Below, in pieces: positions 9,563 to 18,476 of a stretch of 64,000 nucleotides of DNA (within the stretch, counting starts at the first letter, position 1; each line of letters begins with the position of its first letter). The translations under genes and the position numbers were made by a program. A model generated the notes under the pieces. The model saw only the letters and a list, made by a program, of their open reading frames with translations. It searched no databases and was not told where the DNA came from. Origin of the DNA: Ga0077527 sp964531455 (lineage in GTDB: Bacteria > Pseudomonadota > Gammaproteobacteria > Burkholderiales > SG8-41); NCBI GenBank assembly GCA_964531455.1, contig CAZHFZ010000008.1, positions 1-64,000 of the forward strand, given 5' to 3'.

Positions 9563-11299
9563 ATGCGCAAACTCGCCTTCATCCTCTGCATCTGTCTGTT
9601 CGCCGCTTCAAGCGCGCCACATCCGGTTTATGCGGACGACAGCGGATCCAGATTCGTGGCCATTGCTTTCCATGATGTCGTTGACGACCGTCGCGATCTC
9701 GGCGACGACGCGATGACCACGGGCACCCTGATCGAGTTTTTTGAATGGCTCAAAGCCAACGATTGGACTGCCATCTCGGCCAATGACGTACTGCGGGCAG
9801 CCAGGGGGGAACGTCCCTTGCCGCCGCGCGCCATCCTGATCACCTTTGACGACGGTTATCGCAGTCTCTACACACGCGTATTCCCCCTGCTGCTCACTTA
9901 CCGCATTCCCGTCATCTCGGCGCTGGTCGGAACCTGGATGGATGCTCCGATGGACGCAACCGTTGATTACGACGGCAAGATCACGCCAAGACGAAATTTC
10001 ATTTCCTGGGCCGAAGCGCGTGAAATGCAGGCCTCGGGACTGGTCGAATTTGGGTCGCACAGCTACAACCTGCATCGTGGCGTCACCGGCAATCCGCAGG
10101 GCAACATCATGCCCAGCGCGGTGACTCGCGAGTTCAAGCCCGGAACGGGTTACGAAAATGCCGCTGCCCATCGCGCACGGCTTGAGGCAGACGCGCGTCG
10201 CATACATGCATTGCTGCAACGCGAACTCGGTCGCGCGCCGCGCATCTGGATATGGCCCTATGGCCGTTATTCCGAAATCGGCATTGAAGCTGTCCGTAGC
10301 GCAGGCTTTGAGATGGCACTGACGCTGGACGCCGGACCCGGCAACACGGGAAGCCTGCTGTCCATTCCCCGGCAATATCCCGGCGCCGATGCCGCCTTGT
10401 CGACGCTGACTTCCATGGTCAGGCTGCAGGACAAGTTGCCCACCGTCCGCCGGCTGCTCTGCCTTGACCCCGGAGAACTCTGGACTGGCAGTCCTGAATC
10501 GACGGATGAACGCCTAGGACGGGCCATCGAACGGTTGCGCATCGTGGGCAGCACGGCAGTGGTCGTTGATGCGGTCGGTCGCAATACCGCCGGACAAGTC
10601 AGTCATGCCTGGTTTCCGACAGATGCTCTACCGGTCAAAGCGGACATCCTGTCGCGCATCGTATGGCAATTACAGACCCGCGCCGGGGTCGAAGTACATG
10701 TCAGGGTTCCGGGTGGCCGATCAATTCAGAAGGGCGATCCGGAAAGCTCTCTGACGCTGTTCCGCGACCTTGGCGCAAGCGTTCCGTTGTCGGGGCTCTT
10801 TGTTGACGACAGCCCTGCCTTGGCCCGCGTCGCGACAATAAAACATCCATCAACGGGTCAACCTTGGGAAACCAGAACTGCGCGCGACCGGATTGCCGTC
10901 GATACGCTGCAACCTCCCGAACGGATGGCAATCCGGGCCTTCCGGGAAGTGCAGCGCTTCCGGCCCTGGGCCAATCTGACCCTGGTCACGGATGAACCCG
11001 AACAGACCAGCGGCATTGCCGATCTCACACTGCAGAATGTCCAGATTCCCGCTGACGGCAAATCGCCAATACTGAGCAGCGACCAGAAACTCCGGGAAAC
11101 GGTAAGCCGCCGTTCGGGAATCTGGTTGACCGGTCAGACTCCGCCGACGCCGGACATGCTGAGAGCCACAAGCAGACGTTACCAGCAGCTCGGCGGAACG
11201 GCGCTGGGCTGGTGCCCTGATTCCGCAGTCGCTGATCTTCCGGTTGCACGCGAAATCGAGCCTGACGTTTCCTCATCCACTTTCCCGGTGAGATTCTGA
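9563..11299 (+). CDS. pgaB: PgaB, PNAG N-deacetylase
   Basis: A 578-residue periplasmic enzyme that removes a fraction of acetyl groups from PNAG, which is needed for export. The carbohydrate-esterase-4 domain is evident: catalytic/metal aspartates D96-D97 in ITFDDGYRS and metal ligands H166 and H171 in FGSHSYNLHRG. A C-terminal domain (about 300-578) corresponds to the glycan-binding/hydrolase half. E. coli PgaB is a 672-residue lipoprotein; this one is shorter, and its signal peptide (LCICLFAASSAPHPVYA) shows no lipobox, so it is probably soluble in the periplasm. Confidence 0.92.
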   Translation: MRKLAFILCICLFAASSAPHPVYADDSGSRFVAIAFHDVVDDRRDLGDDAMTTGTLIEFFEWLKANDWTAISANDVLRAARGERPLPPRAILITFDDGYRSLYTRVFPLLLTYRIPVISALVGTWMDAPMDATVDYDGKITPRRNFISWAEAREMQASGLVEFGSHSYNLHRGVTGNPQGNIMPSAVTREFKPGTGYENAAAHRARLEADARRIHALLQRELGRAPRIWIWPYGRYSEIGIEAVRSAGFEMALTLDAGPGNTGSLLSIPRQYPGADAALSTLTSMVRLQDKLPTVRRLLCLDPGELWTGSPESTDERLGRAIERLRIVGSTAVVVDAVGRNTAGQVSHAWFPTDALPVKADILSRIVWQLQTRAGVEVHVRVPGGRSIQKGDPESSLTLFRDLGASVPLSGLFVDDSPALARVATIKHPSTGQPWETRTARDRIAVDTLQPPERMAIRAFREVQRFRPWANLTLVTDEPEQTSGIADLTLQNVQIPADGKSPILSSDQKLRETVSRRSGIWLTGQTPPTPDMLRATSRRYQQLGGTALGWCPDSAVADLPVAREIEPDVSSSTFPVRF

Positions 11300-11300
11300 C

Positions 11301-12563
11301 GTGACGCTGGACTGGCACGCCATCTCACAGACACTTGCGGCATTCTGCTTCGGCTATCCGTTCGTGATGGCCTGGTACTGGATGACCGGCGGTGTGCTTT
11401 TCCGATTGCTTCGCGAGCGGCACGAACCGCTGCCGGATGCGCCACCCGCGCTCCCGGAGTACCCGCTGGTTTCAATCCTGCTGCCCTGCTTCAACGAAGA
11501 AGACCAGGCCGCCGAAACATTCGCGGCTCTTGCCGCCATTGAATATCCCAACTTCGAAATCATCGCCGTCAATGATGGCTCGCGAGACAATACCGCTGCA
11601 ATCCTTGATGAACTCGCCAAAACCATGCCGCAGCTGCGCGTGGTACATCTCGCGCAGAATCAGGGAAAATCCACGGCCCTCAATGTCGGCGCACTGGTTG
11701 CCGCCGGAGAAATCCTGGTCGGCATTGATGGCGACGCACTCCTTGATCCCCATGCGCTCACCTGGTTCGTCCGGCGCTTCCAGAGCGATCCGACCCTCGG
11801 TGCGTTGACAGGGAATCCCCGAATCCGCAACAGAGGATCGATTCTGGGACGTCTGCAGGTTGGCGAATTCTCCTCAATTGTCGGACTGATCAAACGCGCA
11901 CAGAGCACTTACGGATCCATATTTACGGTATCCGGTGTGATCTGCGCCTTCCGCAAGCGCGCATTGCAGGATGCCGGGTGGTGGTCAGCCGCGGCACTGA
12001 CCGACGATGTTGACGTCACCTGGCGCATCCAGCTTGCCGGATGGAAAGCGATCTTCGAGCCCAAAGCGATTTGCTGGATACTGATGCCGGAAACGCTGAT
12101 CGGCCTGTGGCGTCAGCGTCTGCGCTGGGCGGAAGGCGGCGTACAGTCAGTGATCGCGGCAACGCCCGTGATGTTCCGGCAGAAACGCTGGCGCCTGCTG
12201 CCCATCTGGGGCAATTTCCTGATCAGCCTGGTGTGGGCCTATTCGATGTGCGCCGGGTTATTGCTCTGGCTCATCTCCGCAGCGTTTCCCGAAGTCACAG
12301 GCGGCCCCTTGGGTTTCGGCCTGATGCCGGCGTGGTGGGGCACGGTCCTGACATTGACTTACATCCTGCAGAGCTGCATCAGCGTGGGCGTCGACTCCAG
12401 ATTCGAGAAAGGTCTCGCGTCATCGATTTTCTGGATTATCTGGTACCCGATTGTGTTCTGGATTCTCCAGACCATGACCGCAGCGGCGTCGTTGCCCCGC
12501 GCACTGCTGCGACCGCGACACGCCAAGGGCACCTGGGTCAGCCCGGATCGGGGAATACGATGA
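11301..12563 (+). CDS. pgaC: PgaC, PNAG synthase (GT2 family)
   Basis: A 420-residue inner-membrane glycosyltransferase that polymerises UDP-GlcNAc into PNAG. The GT2 signature is complete: NDGSRDN (D92), IDGDALLDP (D143, D145), LTDDVDVTWR (catalytic Asp about 235) and RQRLRW (about 271-276). Hydrophobic segments flank the catalytic domain at the N-terminus and lie in the last 130 residues. The start is GTG at 11301, directly after the pgaB stop. Its TGA overlaps the pgaD start (ATGA at 12560-12563), typical of translational coupling. Confidence 0.96.
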   Translation: MTLDWHAISQTLAAFCFGYPFVMAWYWMTGGVLFRLLRERHEPLPDAPPALPEYPLVSILLPCFNEEDQAAETFAALAAIEYPNFEIIAVNDGSRDNTAAILDELAKTMPQLRVVHLAQNQGKSTALNVGALVAAGEILVGIDGDALLDPHALTWFVRRFQSDPTLGALTGNPRIRNRGSILGRLQVGEFSSIVGLIKRAQSTYGSIFTVSGVICAFRKRALQDAGWWSAAALTDDVDVTWRIQLAGWKAIFEPKAICWILMPETLIGLWRQRLRWAEGGVQSVIAATPVMFRQKRWRLLPIWGNFLISLVWAYSMCAGLLLWLISAAFPEVTGGPLGFGLMPAWWGTVLTLTYILQSCISVGVDSRFEKGLASSIFWIIWYPIVFWILQTMTAAASLPRALLRPRHAKGTWVSPDRGIR

Positions 12564-13024
12564 CAAAGCCACGCTACAGCAAGGACTGGCCGCCGCTCGT
12601 CGGCGCCAGGCATCTTCCTACCGTCATCCGCCTGCGGGATACCCTGCTGACCGCAGGCGCCTGGTTGTTGCTGGCGTATCTGTTGCGTGACTTTTTTTCC
12701 CTTGCATGGGATTACCTGAGCCACCCGATTTTCGAACTCACAGTCACCACGGCACCCGATTGGCACGAAATCTGGCTGCGTCTCAAACCGTACGCCGTCT
12801 ACATCGGCATACTGATTGCGTGGCTGCTGTACTGGGGATATGTCCTCCGTCATCATCTTGCCGATGCCAGCCACAAACCTCAACCGCAGAATCTGCCGGT
12901 AGCAGAACATGCGTTGAGCTTCGACCTGCCGGCAGCACAAGTGAGCGAATGGCAATCGAAACGATCGATGGTGGTGAACTTCGACGACAAAGGCAGCATC
13001 ACTTCAGTGAAAGATCATTGCTAG
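12560..13024 (+). CDS. pgaD: PgaD, PNAG synthase accessory subunit
   Basis: A 154-residue small membrane protein with two transmembrane helices (AGAWLLLAYLLRDFFSLAW and YAVYIGILIAWLLYWGYVL) and a cytoplasmic tail. PgaD pairs with PgaC, and in E. coli the pair binds cyclic di-GMP to activate synthesis. I placed the start at the ATG at 12560, overlapping the pgaC stop; the same frame is open further upstream, but that part is only pgaC read out of frame. Identification rests on size, topology and position, since PgaD diverges quickly. Confidence 0.88.
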   Translation: MTKPRYSKDWPPLVGARHLPTVIRLRDTLLTAGAWLLLAYLLRDFFSLAWDYLSHPIFELTVTTAPDWHEIWLRLKPYAVYIGILIAWLLYWGYVLRHHLADASHKPQPQNLPVAEHALSFDLPAAQVSEWQSKRSMVVNFDDKGSITSVKDHC

Positions 13025-13140
13025 ATGAGCGCACCGCTTCATTCAGAACCCACTGAACCACGGGTTTCGTCACACCTTGACGACCAAGCTGCGGCCTTGC
13101 CTGATATATTTGTAATTCAATGATCGTTGCGGAGAACACC

Positions 13141-14772
13141 ATGTTGAAGTCGCTGCGCTTTTTTACGATTCTGATGCTGGGGATACTGGTTCCCTGGCCT
13201 GCGCTTGCGGCTCTTGCAACAGACTCAAAACCCACCCAATCCGCAGAAACTCTCGGCGAAGCGCCACTACTCATTTTCAACCGCACGGTATTCGTGTTCA
13301 GGGCCTCATTGCTGGGCCTGTCTCCTGAAAAACGTGCGGAACGCGCGAAATCCACATTGACCGAACTGTTGAGGCAGGACGGCGAGCACAACGTTTCGAT
13401 CAAGGCCAATCCCGCAGGACAACTCATCATGGTCAATGATGCGCTGGCGTTCATTGTCACCAAGGCGGATGTCGACCCGATTCGCGAAGACACCCTTGAA
13501 GCCACGGCCAAAAAGGCTGCCGAAGAACTCCAGAAAGTAATCGGAGAAACCAAGGACGCGCGGAGCTTTGATTCCCTTCTGAAAGTGGCGATTACAGCCG
13601 GCATTGCCACTGCGGTATTTGTGGTCTTGCTTTGGCTCCTGTCAATTGTCCGCAAATGGATTTCGGTGAAGCTCGTTGCCATCGCGGCACGTAAAGCCGA
13701 AGCCCTGAAAGTTGGCGATACCAATCTCCTGGAGCGCCGTCATGTCATGCGGGTACTGCTCAAGGTTCTCAGCGCAATACGCTGGCTCATCGTTGCAATC
13801 CTGACCTACGAGTGGCTGAGCTACATTCTGTCGGCCATCCCCTATACCCGCCCGTGGGGAATGAAACTCAACGCGTATCTGTTCGATGTTCTGCAAGGCA
13901 TCGGCAGCAGCATTCTGGGAGCACTCCCGGGACTGGGTGTAGCCATTGTGATCTTCGTCATTGCCCGCTTTACGATTGCCTTTCTCGGCGGCGTCCTGGA
14001 GCGAATGTCGAAAAACGAGACTGCAGTCAATTGGCTGGCCTCCGACACCATGCCAACCACGCGCCGGTTGTTTAATTTCGCCATCTGGGTATTCGCCATC
14101 GCGATGGCCTACCCTTACCTCCCTGGCGCGCAAACCGAGGCCTTTAAAGGGATGTCCGTATTACTGGGCTTGATGGTGTCACTGGGCGCATCAAGCATTG
14201 TCGGACAGGGCGCTGCCGGACTCATCCTCACCTATACCCGCACCATGCGGGCCGGCGAGTTCGTGCGCGTTGGCGATCATGAAGGCACAGTCACCCGCAT
14301 GGGCATGTTCACAACTACGATCCGTACCGGCCTTGGTGAAGAATTGACGCTGCCCAACTCGATGATTACGTCAACGGTCACCAAAAACTATTCTCGTGCG
14401 GTGCATGGACCGGGCTTCATTGTCGATACCGTAGTCACCATCGGCTACGACACCCCCTGGCGACAGGTTGAGGCCATGCTGATTGAAGCTGCACAGCGAA
14501 CCGCCGGCGTACTGCACGCACCCGCACCCCGGGTGTTCCAGACTGCGCTTTCCGATTACTACCCTGAATACCGTCTGGTCGCACAAGCCATCCCCAGCGA
14601 ACCGCGCCCGCGCGCCGAAATCATGAGCATGCTCCACGCCAACATCCAGGATGTATTCAACGAGTACGGCGTGCAGATCATGTCGCCGCACTACATGATG
14701 GATCCGGCATCCGAGAAAATCGTCAAGCCGGAGGACTGGCATAAAGCACCTGCGAAACCGCCTAAATCATGA
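13141..14772 (+). CDS. MscS-family mechanosensitive ion channel
   Basis: A 543-residue channel of the larger MscS-like type: a signal sequence (LRFFTILMLGILVPWPALA), a periplasmic domain of about 130 residues, several membrane helices, then the pore helix and the beta domain (GQGAAGLILTYTRTMRAGEFV, LPNSMITSTVTKNYSR). Such channels open under membrane tension to relieve osmotic stress. I chose the ATG at 13141 because a GGAG ribosome site lies at 13131-13134 and the signal peptide starts there; another ATG seven codons upstream is in frame. Its stop overlaps the carbonic anhydrase start. Confidence 0.93.
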   Translation: MLKSLRFFTILMLGILVPWPALAALATDSKPTQSAETLGEAPLLIFNRTVFVFRASLLGLSPEKRAERAKSTLTELLRQDGEHNVSIKANPAGQLIMVNDALAFIVTKADVDPIREDTLEATAKKAAEELQKVIGETKDARSFDSLLKVAITAGIATAVFVVLLWLLSIVRKWISVKLVAIAARKAEALKVGDTNLLERRHVMRVLLKVLSAIRWLIVAILTYEWLSYILSAIPYTRPWGMKLNAYLFDVLQGIGSSILGALPGLGVAIVIFVIARFTIAFLGGVLERMSKNETAVNWLASDTMPTTRRLFNFAIWVFAIAMAYPYLPGAQTEAFKGMSVLLGLMVSLGASSIVGQGAAGLILTYTRTMRAGEFVRVGDHEGTVTRMGMFTTTIRTGLGEELTLPNSMITSTVTKNYSRAVHGPGFIVDTVVTIGYDTPWRQVEAMLIEAAQRTAGVLHAPAPRVFQTALSDYYPEYRLVAQAIPSEPRPRAEIMSMLHANIQDVFNEYGVQIMSPHYMMDPASEKIVKPEDWHKAPAKPPKS

Positions 14773-15383
14773 GCACGGCGTCACCCGCTTATTCCGCGCA
14801 AGAAGCGCTCGTACGTCTCAAGGAAGGCAACGCGCGTTTCATCGCCGGTAAAGCCTGGTTCCAGACGGTGCAGAAGGACGTTCTGGCAGAACTGACAAAA
14901 GGCCAGCAGCCGTACGCCACGATACTGGGCTGCAGTGACAGCCGGGTCCCTCCCGAGCTGGTGTTTGACGCAGGATTCGGAGAATTGTTCGTGATCCGCG
15001 TCGCCGGCAATGTCCTCGGGCCGTCGATCATGGGCACCCTGCAGTACGCCGCCGCCCATCTGAAAACGCCGCTTTTTGTCATCCTGGGTCATGACCATTG
15101 CGGGGCTGTCCATGCCGCGATTGACTCCAAGTTTCATGGTGCCACACACAAAAGCCGCATCGAGACATTGCTTGAGAACATCCTGCCGGCCCTGGAGCAT
15201 CTCGATGGCAGCCAGCCTGCAGAGGCGTTACTGCAATCGGCAGTTGAAGCCAATGTCAGGCACACAGTACAACAACTCCTGGACACCCCCGAAGCAAAAG
15301 AACGAATGGCCGGAAGCAATATGATGCTTGTCGGCGCCATTTACGATATCGAGTCCGGGCAGGTCAGGTTTCTGGACCGGTAA
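14769..15383 (+). CDS. Beta-class carbonic anhydrase
   Basis: A 204-residue zinc enzyme interconverting CO2 and bicarbonate. The beta-class signature is complete: C55 with D57 and R59 in GCSDSRVPPEL, and H108 and C111 in GHDHCGAV, giving the Cys-His-Cys zinc site and the Asp-Arg dyad. It overlaps the MscS gene by ATGA (14769-14772), so the two are translationally coupled. A functional link to the channel is not established. Confidence 0.96.
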   Translation: MSTASPAYSAQEALVRLKEGNARFIAGKAWFQTVQKDVLAELTKGQQPYATILGCSDSRVPPELVFDAGFGELFVIRVAGNVLGPSIMGTLQYAAAHLKTPLFVILGHDHCGAVHAAIDSKFHGATHKSRIETLLENILPALEHLDGSQPAEALLQSAVEANVRHTVQQLLDTPEAKERMAGSNMMLVGAIYDIESGQVRFLDR

Positions 15384-15391
15384 ACACCGTC

Positions 15392-15532
15392 TCATGCTGT
15401 CAATCTCGATAGCAACAGCGGCAGGTCGGCAGGATCACGCAAGACCCGCACGCCCCGGCGACCGAATATGCGCTTCGCATCTCTAAAGCCGGCAGTCGCC
15501 ACAGGCACGCGCCGCAGCTGCAGCAGCGCAGA
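15392..15532 (-). pseudogene. Possible gene remnant (46 codons, no start)
   Basis: On the minus strand a 46-codon stretch bounded by TGA on both sides reads like a protein C-terminus: residues include TAGFRDAKRIFGRRGVRVL and end LPLLLSRLTA. No ATG is present and no ribosome site is visible. The composition looks coding, and the end resembles carboxy-termini of von Willebrand-type ATPase accessory proteins, but I cannot confirm that. The rest of the gap 15384-15652 shows nothing else. Confidence 0.25.
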
Positions 15533-15652
15533 TCATGGGAGAATAACCGCGCCGGGGATTCCGTATTGCCCCGGGGCCACTAACGGCCTCTATGATAAAG
15601 TTTTACCTCGCCGGTCTGACATGACAGATCGGTTCAATCCAGGAAAAAGTCC

Positions 15653-16744
15653 ATGGCCGCCCGCAAAATCAGGATCGCCATCGCCTGCCAGGGCGGCGGT
15701 AGCCAGACTGCATTCACCGCAGGCGTGTTGAAAGCGCTGTTCGAGGAAGGCGTGCACGAGCGTTTCGACATCGTGAGCCTTTCAGGGACATCGGGAGGCG
15801 CAATATGCGCCACGCTTGCGTGGTACGCGCTTGCCAAGGGGGACAAGGACCCTTGGCGCCGGCTCATCGATTTCTGGAACGAAAACACCGCCCAGACACC
15901 GGCCGAAGAGGCATTCAATCATTATGTTGTTGAATCCCTGCGCTCCGTCAATCGCGGGCACGTCCCCCAGTTCAACCTGAGCCCGTCCTCACCGTACATG
16001 CAATCCATGCTGGGTGCGGCCACATCCGGCTTCCGCCCGCACTTCACGGATTTCCAGAAACTGCTTGAGGCGCATATTGATTTCCAGGAATTACGGAAAT
16101 GGGGAGCGCGCGCAACCAACCCGGTCCTGCTGCTTGGCGCCGTCAACGTACTGACCGGACGACTGGCGAAATTCAATTCGAGGGAGACTCCGATACGCGT
16201 TGAACACATCCTTGCTTCCTGTGCCGTTCCGAACATATTCCCTGCAGTGGAATTTGACGGTGGCGCCTACTGGGACGGCCTGTTTTCGGACAACCCGCCG
16301 GTCAGCGAACTGATCCAGGCACGATACGTCGGCGCCGGAAATCTTCCGCAGGAAATCTGGGTCATCAAGATCAATCCCACGTGTTCCAACATCGTGCCAA
16401 GTGCGCCGGAAGCCATCAGCGACCGCCGCAACGAACTCATCGGCAATGTCTCCCTGTTCCAGCAACTGGATTCCATTACCTTCGTCAACGAACTGATGCT
16501 CAAGAACGCCTTCCGGAAAGAGTTTCTGAGCCAGTTCGACATCCATGAACCGGTGCGCATTCCCTGCTGCTTCAGCGACGACGAACACCGCCCCTACCAT
16601 ATCCCGTTCATCGAAATGTCAGCCGAGCTTCAGGCGACACTGGATTACGAGAGCAAAATAGACCGCAGCAAAAGAAACATATCAACGCTGATGGCCGATG
16701 GCGAAAAACAGGGACGAGCGTTTCTCAATCAACACAAAGGCTGA
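15653..16744 (+). CDS. Patatin-like phospholipase
   Basis: A 363-residue serine hydrolase of the patatin family, likely acting on phospholipid or acyl-glycerol esters. The oxyanion-hole glycines are in CQGGGSQTA, the nucleophile is S47 in SGTSGGA, and the catalytic Asp is most likely D208 in YWDGLFSDNPP. No signal peptide is evident. The gene stands alone on the plus strand; its ATG follows AGGAAAAAGTCC. The substrate is unknown. Confidence 0.9.
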   Translation: MAARKIRIAIACQGGGSQTAFTAGVLKALFEEGVHERFDIVSLSGTSGGAICATLAWYALAKGDKDPWRRLIDFWNENTAQTPAEEAFNHYVVESLRSVNRGHVPQFNLSPSSPYMQSMLGAATSGFRPHFTDFQKLLEAHIDFQELRKWGARATNPVLLLGAVNVLTGRLAKFNSRETPIRVEHILASCAVPNIFPAVEFDGGAYWDGLFSDNPPVSELIQARYVGAGNLPQEIWVIKINPTCSNIVPSAPEAISDRRNELIGNVSLFQQLDSITFVNELMLKNAFRKEFLSQFDIHEPVRIPCCFSDDEHRPYHIPFIEMSAELQATLDYESKIDRSKRNISTLMADGEKQGRAFLNQHKG

Positions 16745-16782
16745 CACCGGAAATCCGCTGGCAGGCGCAGCGTCAACGGCCG

Positions 16783-17556
16783 CTACAACACGCCCGAATG
16801 GCCACCGTCAACATTGACGCAGGTACCGGTGACATAACTCGCCGCATCGGACGCGAGAAAAACGATGACGGCGGCCACTTCATCGGGCTCACCCAGGCGA
16901 CCCAAGGGCACATTGGGACTCAGTTTGTTGTAATGCTGCTCAAGCGTCAGCCCTGCAATCTCGGCGCGACGCTCCTGCTGCCGCGACTTGATCCAGCCCA
17001 GGCCGATGGCGTTGACGCGGATGCCGTCCCCCGCCACCTCCTTGGACAGCCCCTTGGTAAAGGCCAGACCTGCGGCACGGCTGACGCTGGTCGGAAACGA
17101 AGCTGCATGCGGCTGCTTGGCGCCAGCCATGCTGATATTGATGATGCGCCCGTCACCCTGCTTTTTCATGTGAGGAATCGCAGCGCGGGCAGCACGCACC
17201 TGCGCCATCAGCTTGACGCTGAGGTCGTATTTCCACACCGGATCCTCGGCTTTAAGGAACGGCCCCTGGGCGGTACTGCCGGCATTGTTGACCAGGATGT
17301 CGATACGGCCATATTGGCGCACCGTCTCGGCGATGAACCGCTCCATTTCACCGGGCAGCGACGCATCGGCGCTCAGCGCCAACACCTCCCCGCCCAGAGC
17401 CCGCAATTCGTCGGCAAAGGCATTGAGCACCTCACTGCGCCGCGCACACAGCGCAAGCCTGACACCCTCTTTGACAAAACGCAGTGCAGTGGCGCGGCCT
17501 ATGCCTTCACTGCCGCCGGTGATCGCCGCGACCTTGCCGCGCAGGCCCAGATCCAT
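16783..17556 (-). CDS. SDR-family oxidoreductase lacking the YxxxK motif
   Basis: A 257-residue short-chain dehydrogenase/reductase. The cofactor motif TGGSEGIGRA and the NNAG motif are intact, and S142 (INISMAG) matches the catalytic serine. Where YxxxK is expected the sequence is TSVSR (T156, R160), so both the catalytic tyrosine and lysine are missing. This variant is known in a subgroup of bacterial SDR proteins of uncertain activity. It lies 9 bp downstream of the racemase-fold gene on the same strand and probably forms a two-gene operon with it. The substrate cannot be deduced. Confidence 0.9.
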   Translation of the reverse strand: MDLGLRGKVAAITGGSEGIGRATALRFVKEGVRLALCARRSEVLNAFADELRALGGEVLALSADASLPGEMERFIAETVRQYGRIDILVNNAGSTAQGPFLKAEDPVWKYDLSVKLMAQVRAARAAIPHMKKQGDGRIINISMAGAKQPHAASFPTSVSRAAGLAFTKGLSKEVAGDGIRVNAIGLGWIKSRQQERRAEIAGLTLEQHYNKLSPNVPLGRLGEPDEVAAVIVFLASDAASYVTGTCVNVDGGHSGVL

Positions 17557-17565
17557 GGGAAGGCT

Positions 17566-18324
17566 CTAACGTTCCCGCCACATTTCCGGCGTCGCCGATC
17601 CGGGAAAGCCGAAATCACGCGGCGCCAGGCCGGAGTGAAACCAGGTAACAAAGGTATAGACGGTATAAATGGGGATCCGCAGCCGCGCATTGAGCGCCGC
17701 GGCGTAAGGCGCCATGTTGTGGTTTTCGCAAACAATGGCGCCGACTTCGGGATGACGCCGCAACAATTCATCACCGGCCTCCATGATGTCCTGCTCCGCC
17801 ATTTCGTAATCCATATCGATGGTATCGCCAAGCATCACGCGCGTGAACTCGCGCCCGCCTTCGGTACCCATCACCGGCGTGTCATGCGGCGCACCGACGG
17901 CATCCCAGTGCTCTGCGGTCAGTCGGTCGCCGTGAACCGACAGCACCCCCACGCGTTTGCCAGGCGGCAACAGTCTTTGCACCAGCGGGATCTGGAACAG
18001 GGATGAACTGGCCACCGGCACGTTGACATGTGCAGCGAGTTCTTTCTGAAAAATCGCGAGAAAACCCCCGGTCGTGGTGATGCCATCGGCACCTTCCTTG
18101 ACCAGTTCTTCGGCGGCCTTCAGGAACGCCGGACCGAGGCCTTTGCCTTTTTCGTGGATGACAACCCGGGCGCTCGCGCCGGGAACCACTTTGTAGAGCA
18201 CCGGGAATGGCCAGGTATAGGCATTACCCGTGTCGCCAGGCGGACGCGGCCACTTGGTATCCAGCATCAGTATGCCGACACGCGCGCCATAAATCGTTTT
18301 ACCGCCGTAGCCTTTTCTTGCCAT
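17566..18324 (-). CDS. Asp/Glu racemase-superfamily protein with a single catalytic Cys
   Basis: A 252-residue member of the aspartate/glutamate racemase superfamily (also hydantoin racemase, maleate isomerase, arylmalonate decarboxylase). The second active-site cysteine is present (C199 in GAIVCENHN). The first, expected in a TSCGF-type loop, is replaced by glycine (TTTGGF, G86). A Gly/Cys pair is the arrangement of arylmalonate decarboxylase, which decarboxylates rather than racemises. The ATG at 18324 has a GGAG site upstream. It is divergent from the Bug-protein gene across 152 bp. The true substrate is unknown. Confidence 0.85.
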   Translation of the reverse strand: MARKGYGGKTIYGARVGILMLDTKWPRPPGDTGNAYTWPFPVLYKVVPGASARVVIHEKGKGLGPAFLKAAEELVKEGADGITTTGGFLAIFQKELAAHVNVPVASSSLFQIPLVQRLLPPGKRVGVLSVHGDRLTAEHWDAVGAPHDTPVMGTEGGREFTRVMLGDTIDMDYEMAEQDIMEAGDELLRRHPEVGAIVCENHNMAPYAAALNARLRIPIYTVYTFVTWFHSGLAPRDFGFPGSATPEMWRER

Positions 18325-18476
18325 TATTTTGACTCCCGCCTCAGATAATTTGAATTGAATCGATTATACAACCGGCTTATCGTGTCCTTGCCCTGCGCTT
18401 GCGCTCCGGCATTGTCATGACGCATGCTAGGACAATTGTTGGCTGGCCATACGATCCACCTATTCGGGAGACCTTC

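Noticed and set aside
15468..15731. An 87-codon plus-strand frame overlapping the patatin gene start
   Set aside because: No ribosome site, and it overlaps a well-supported gene in another frame.
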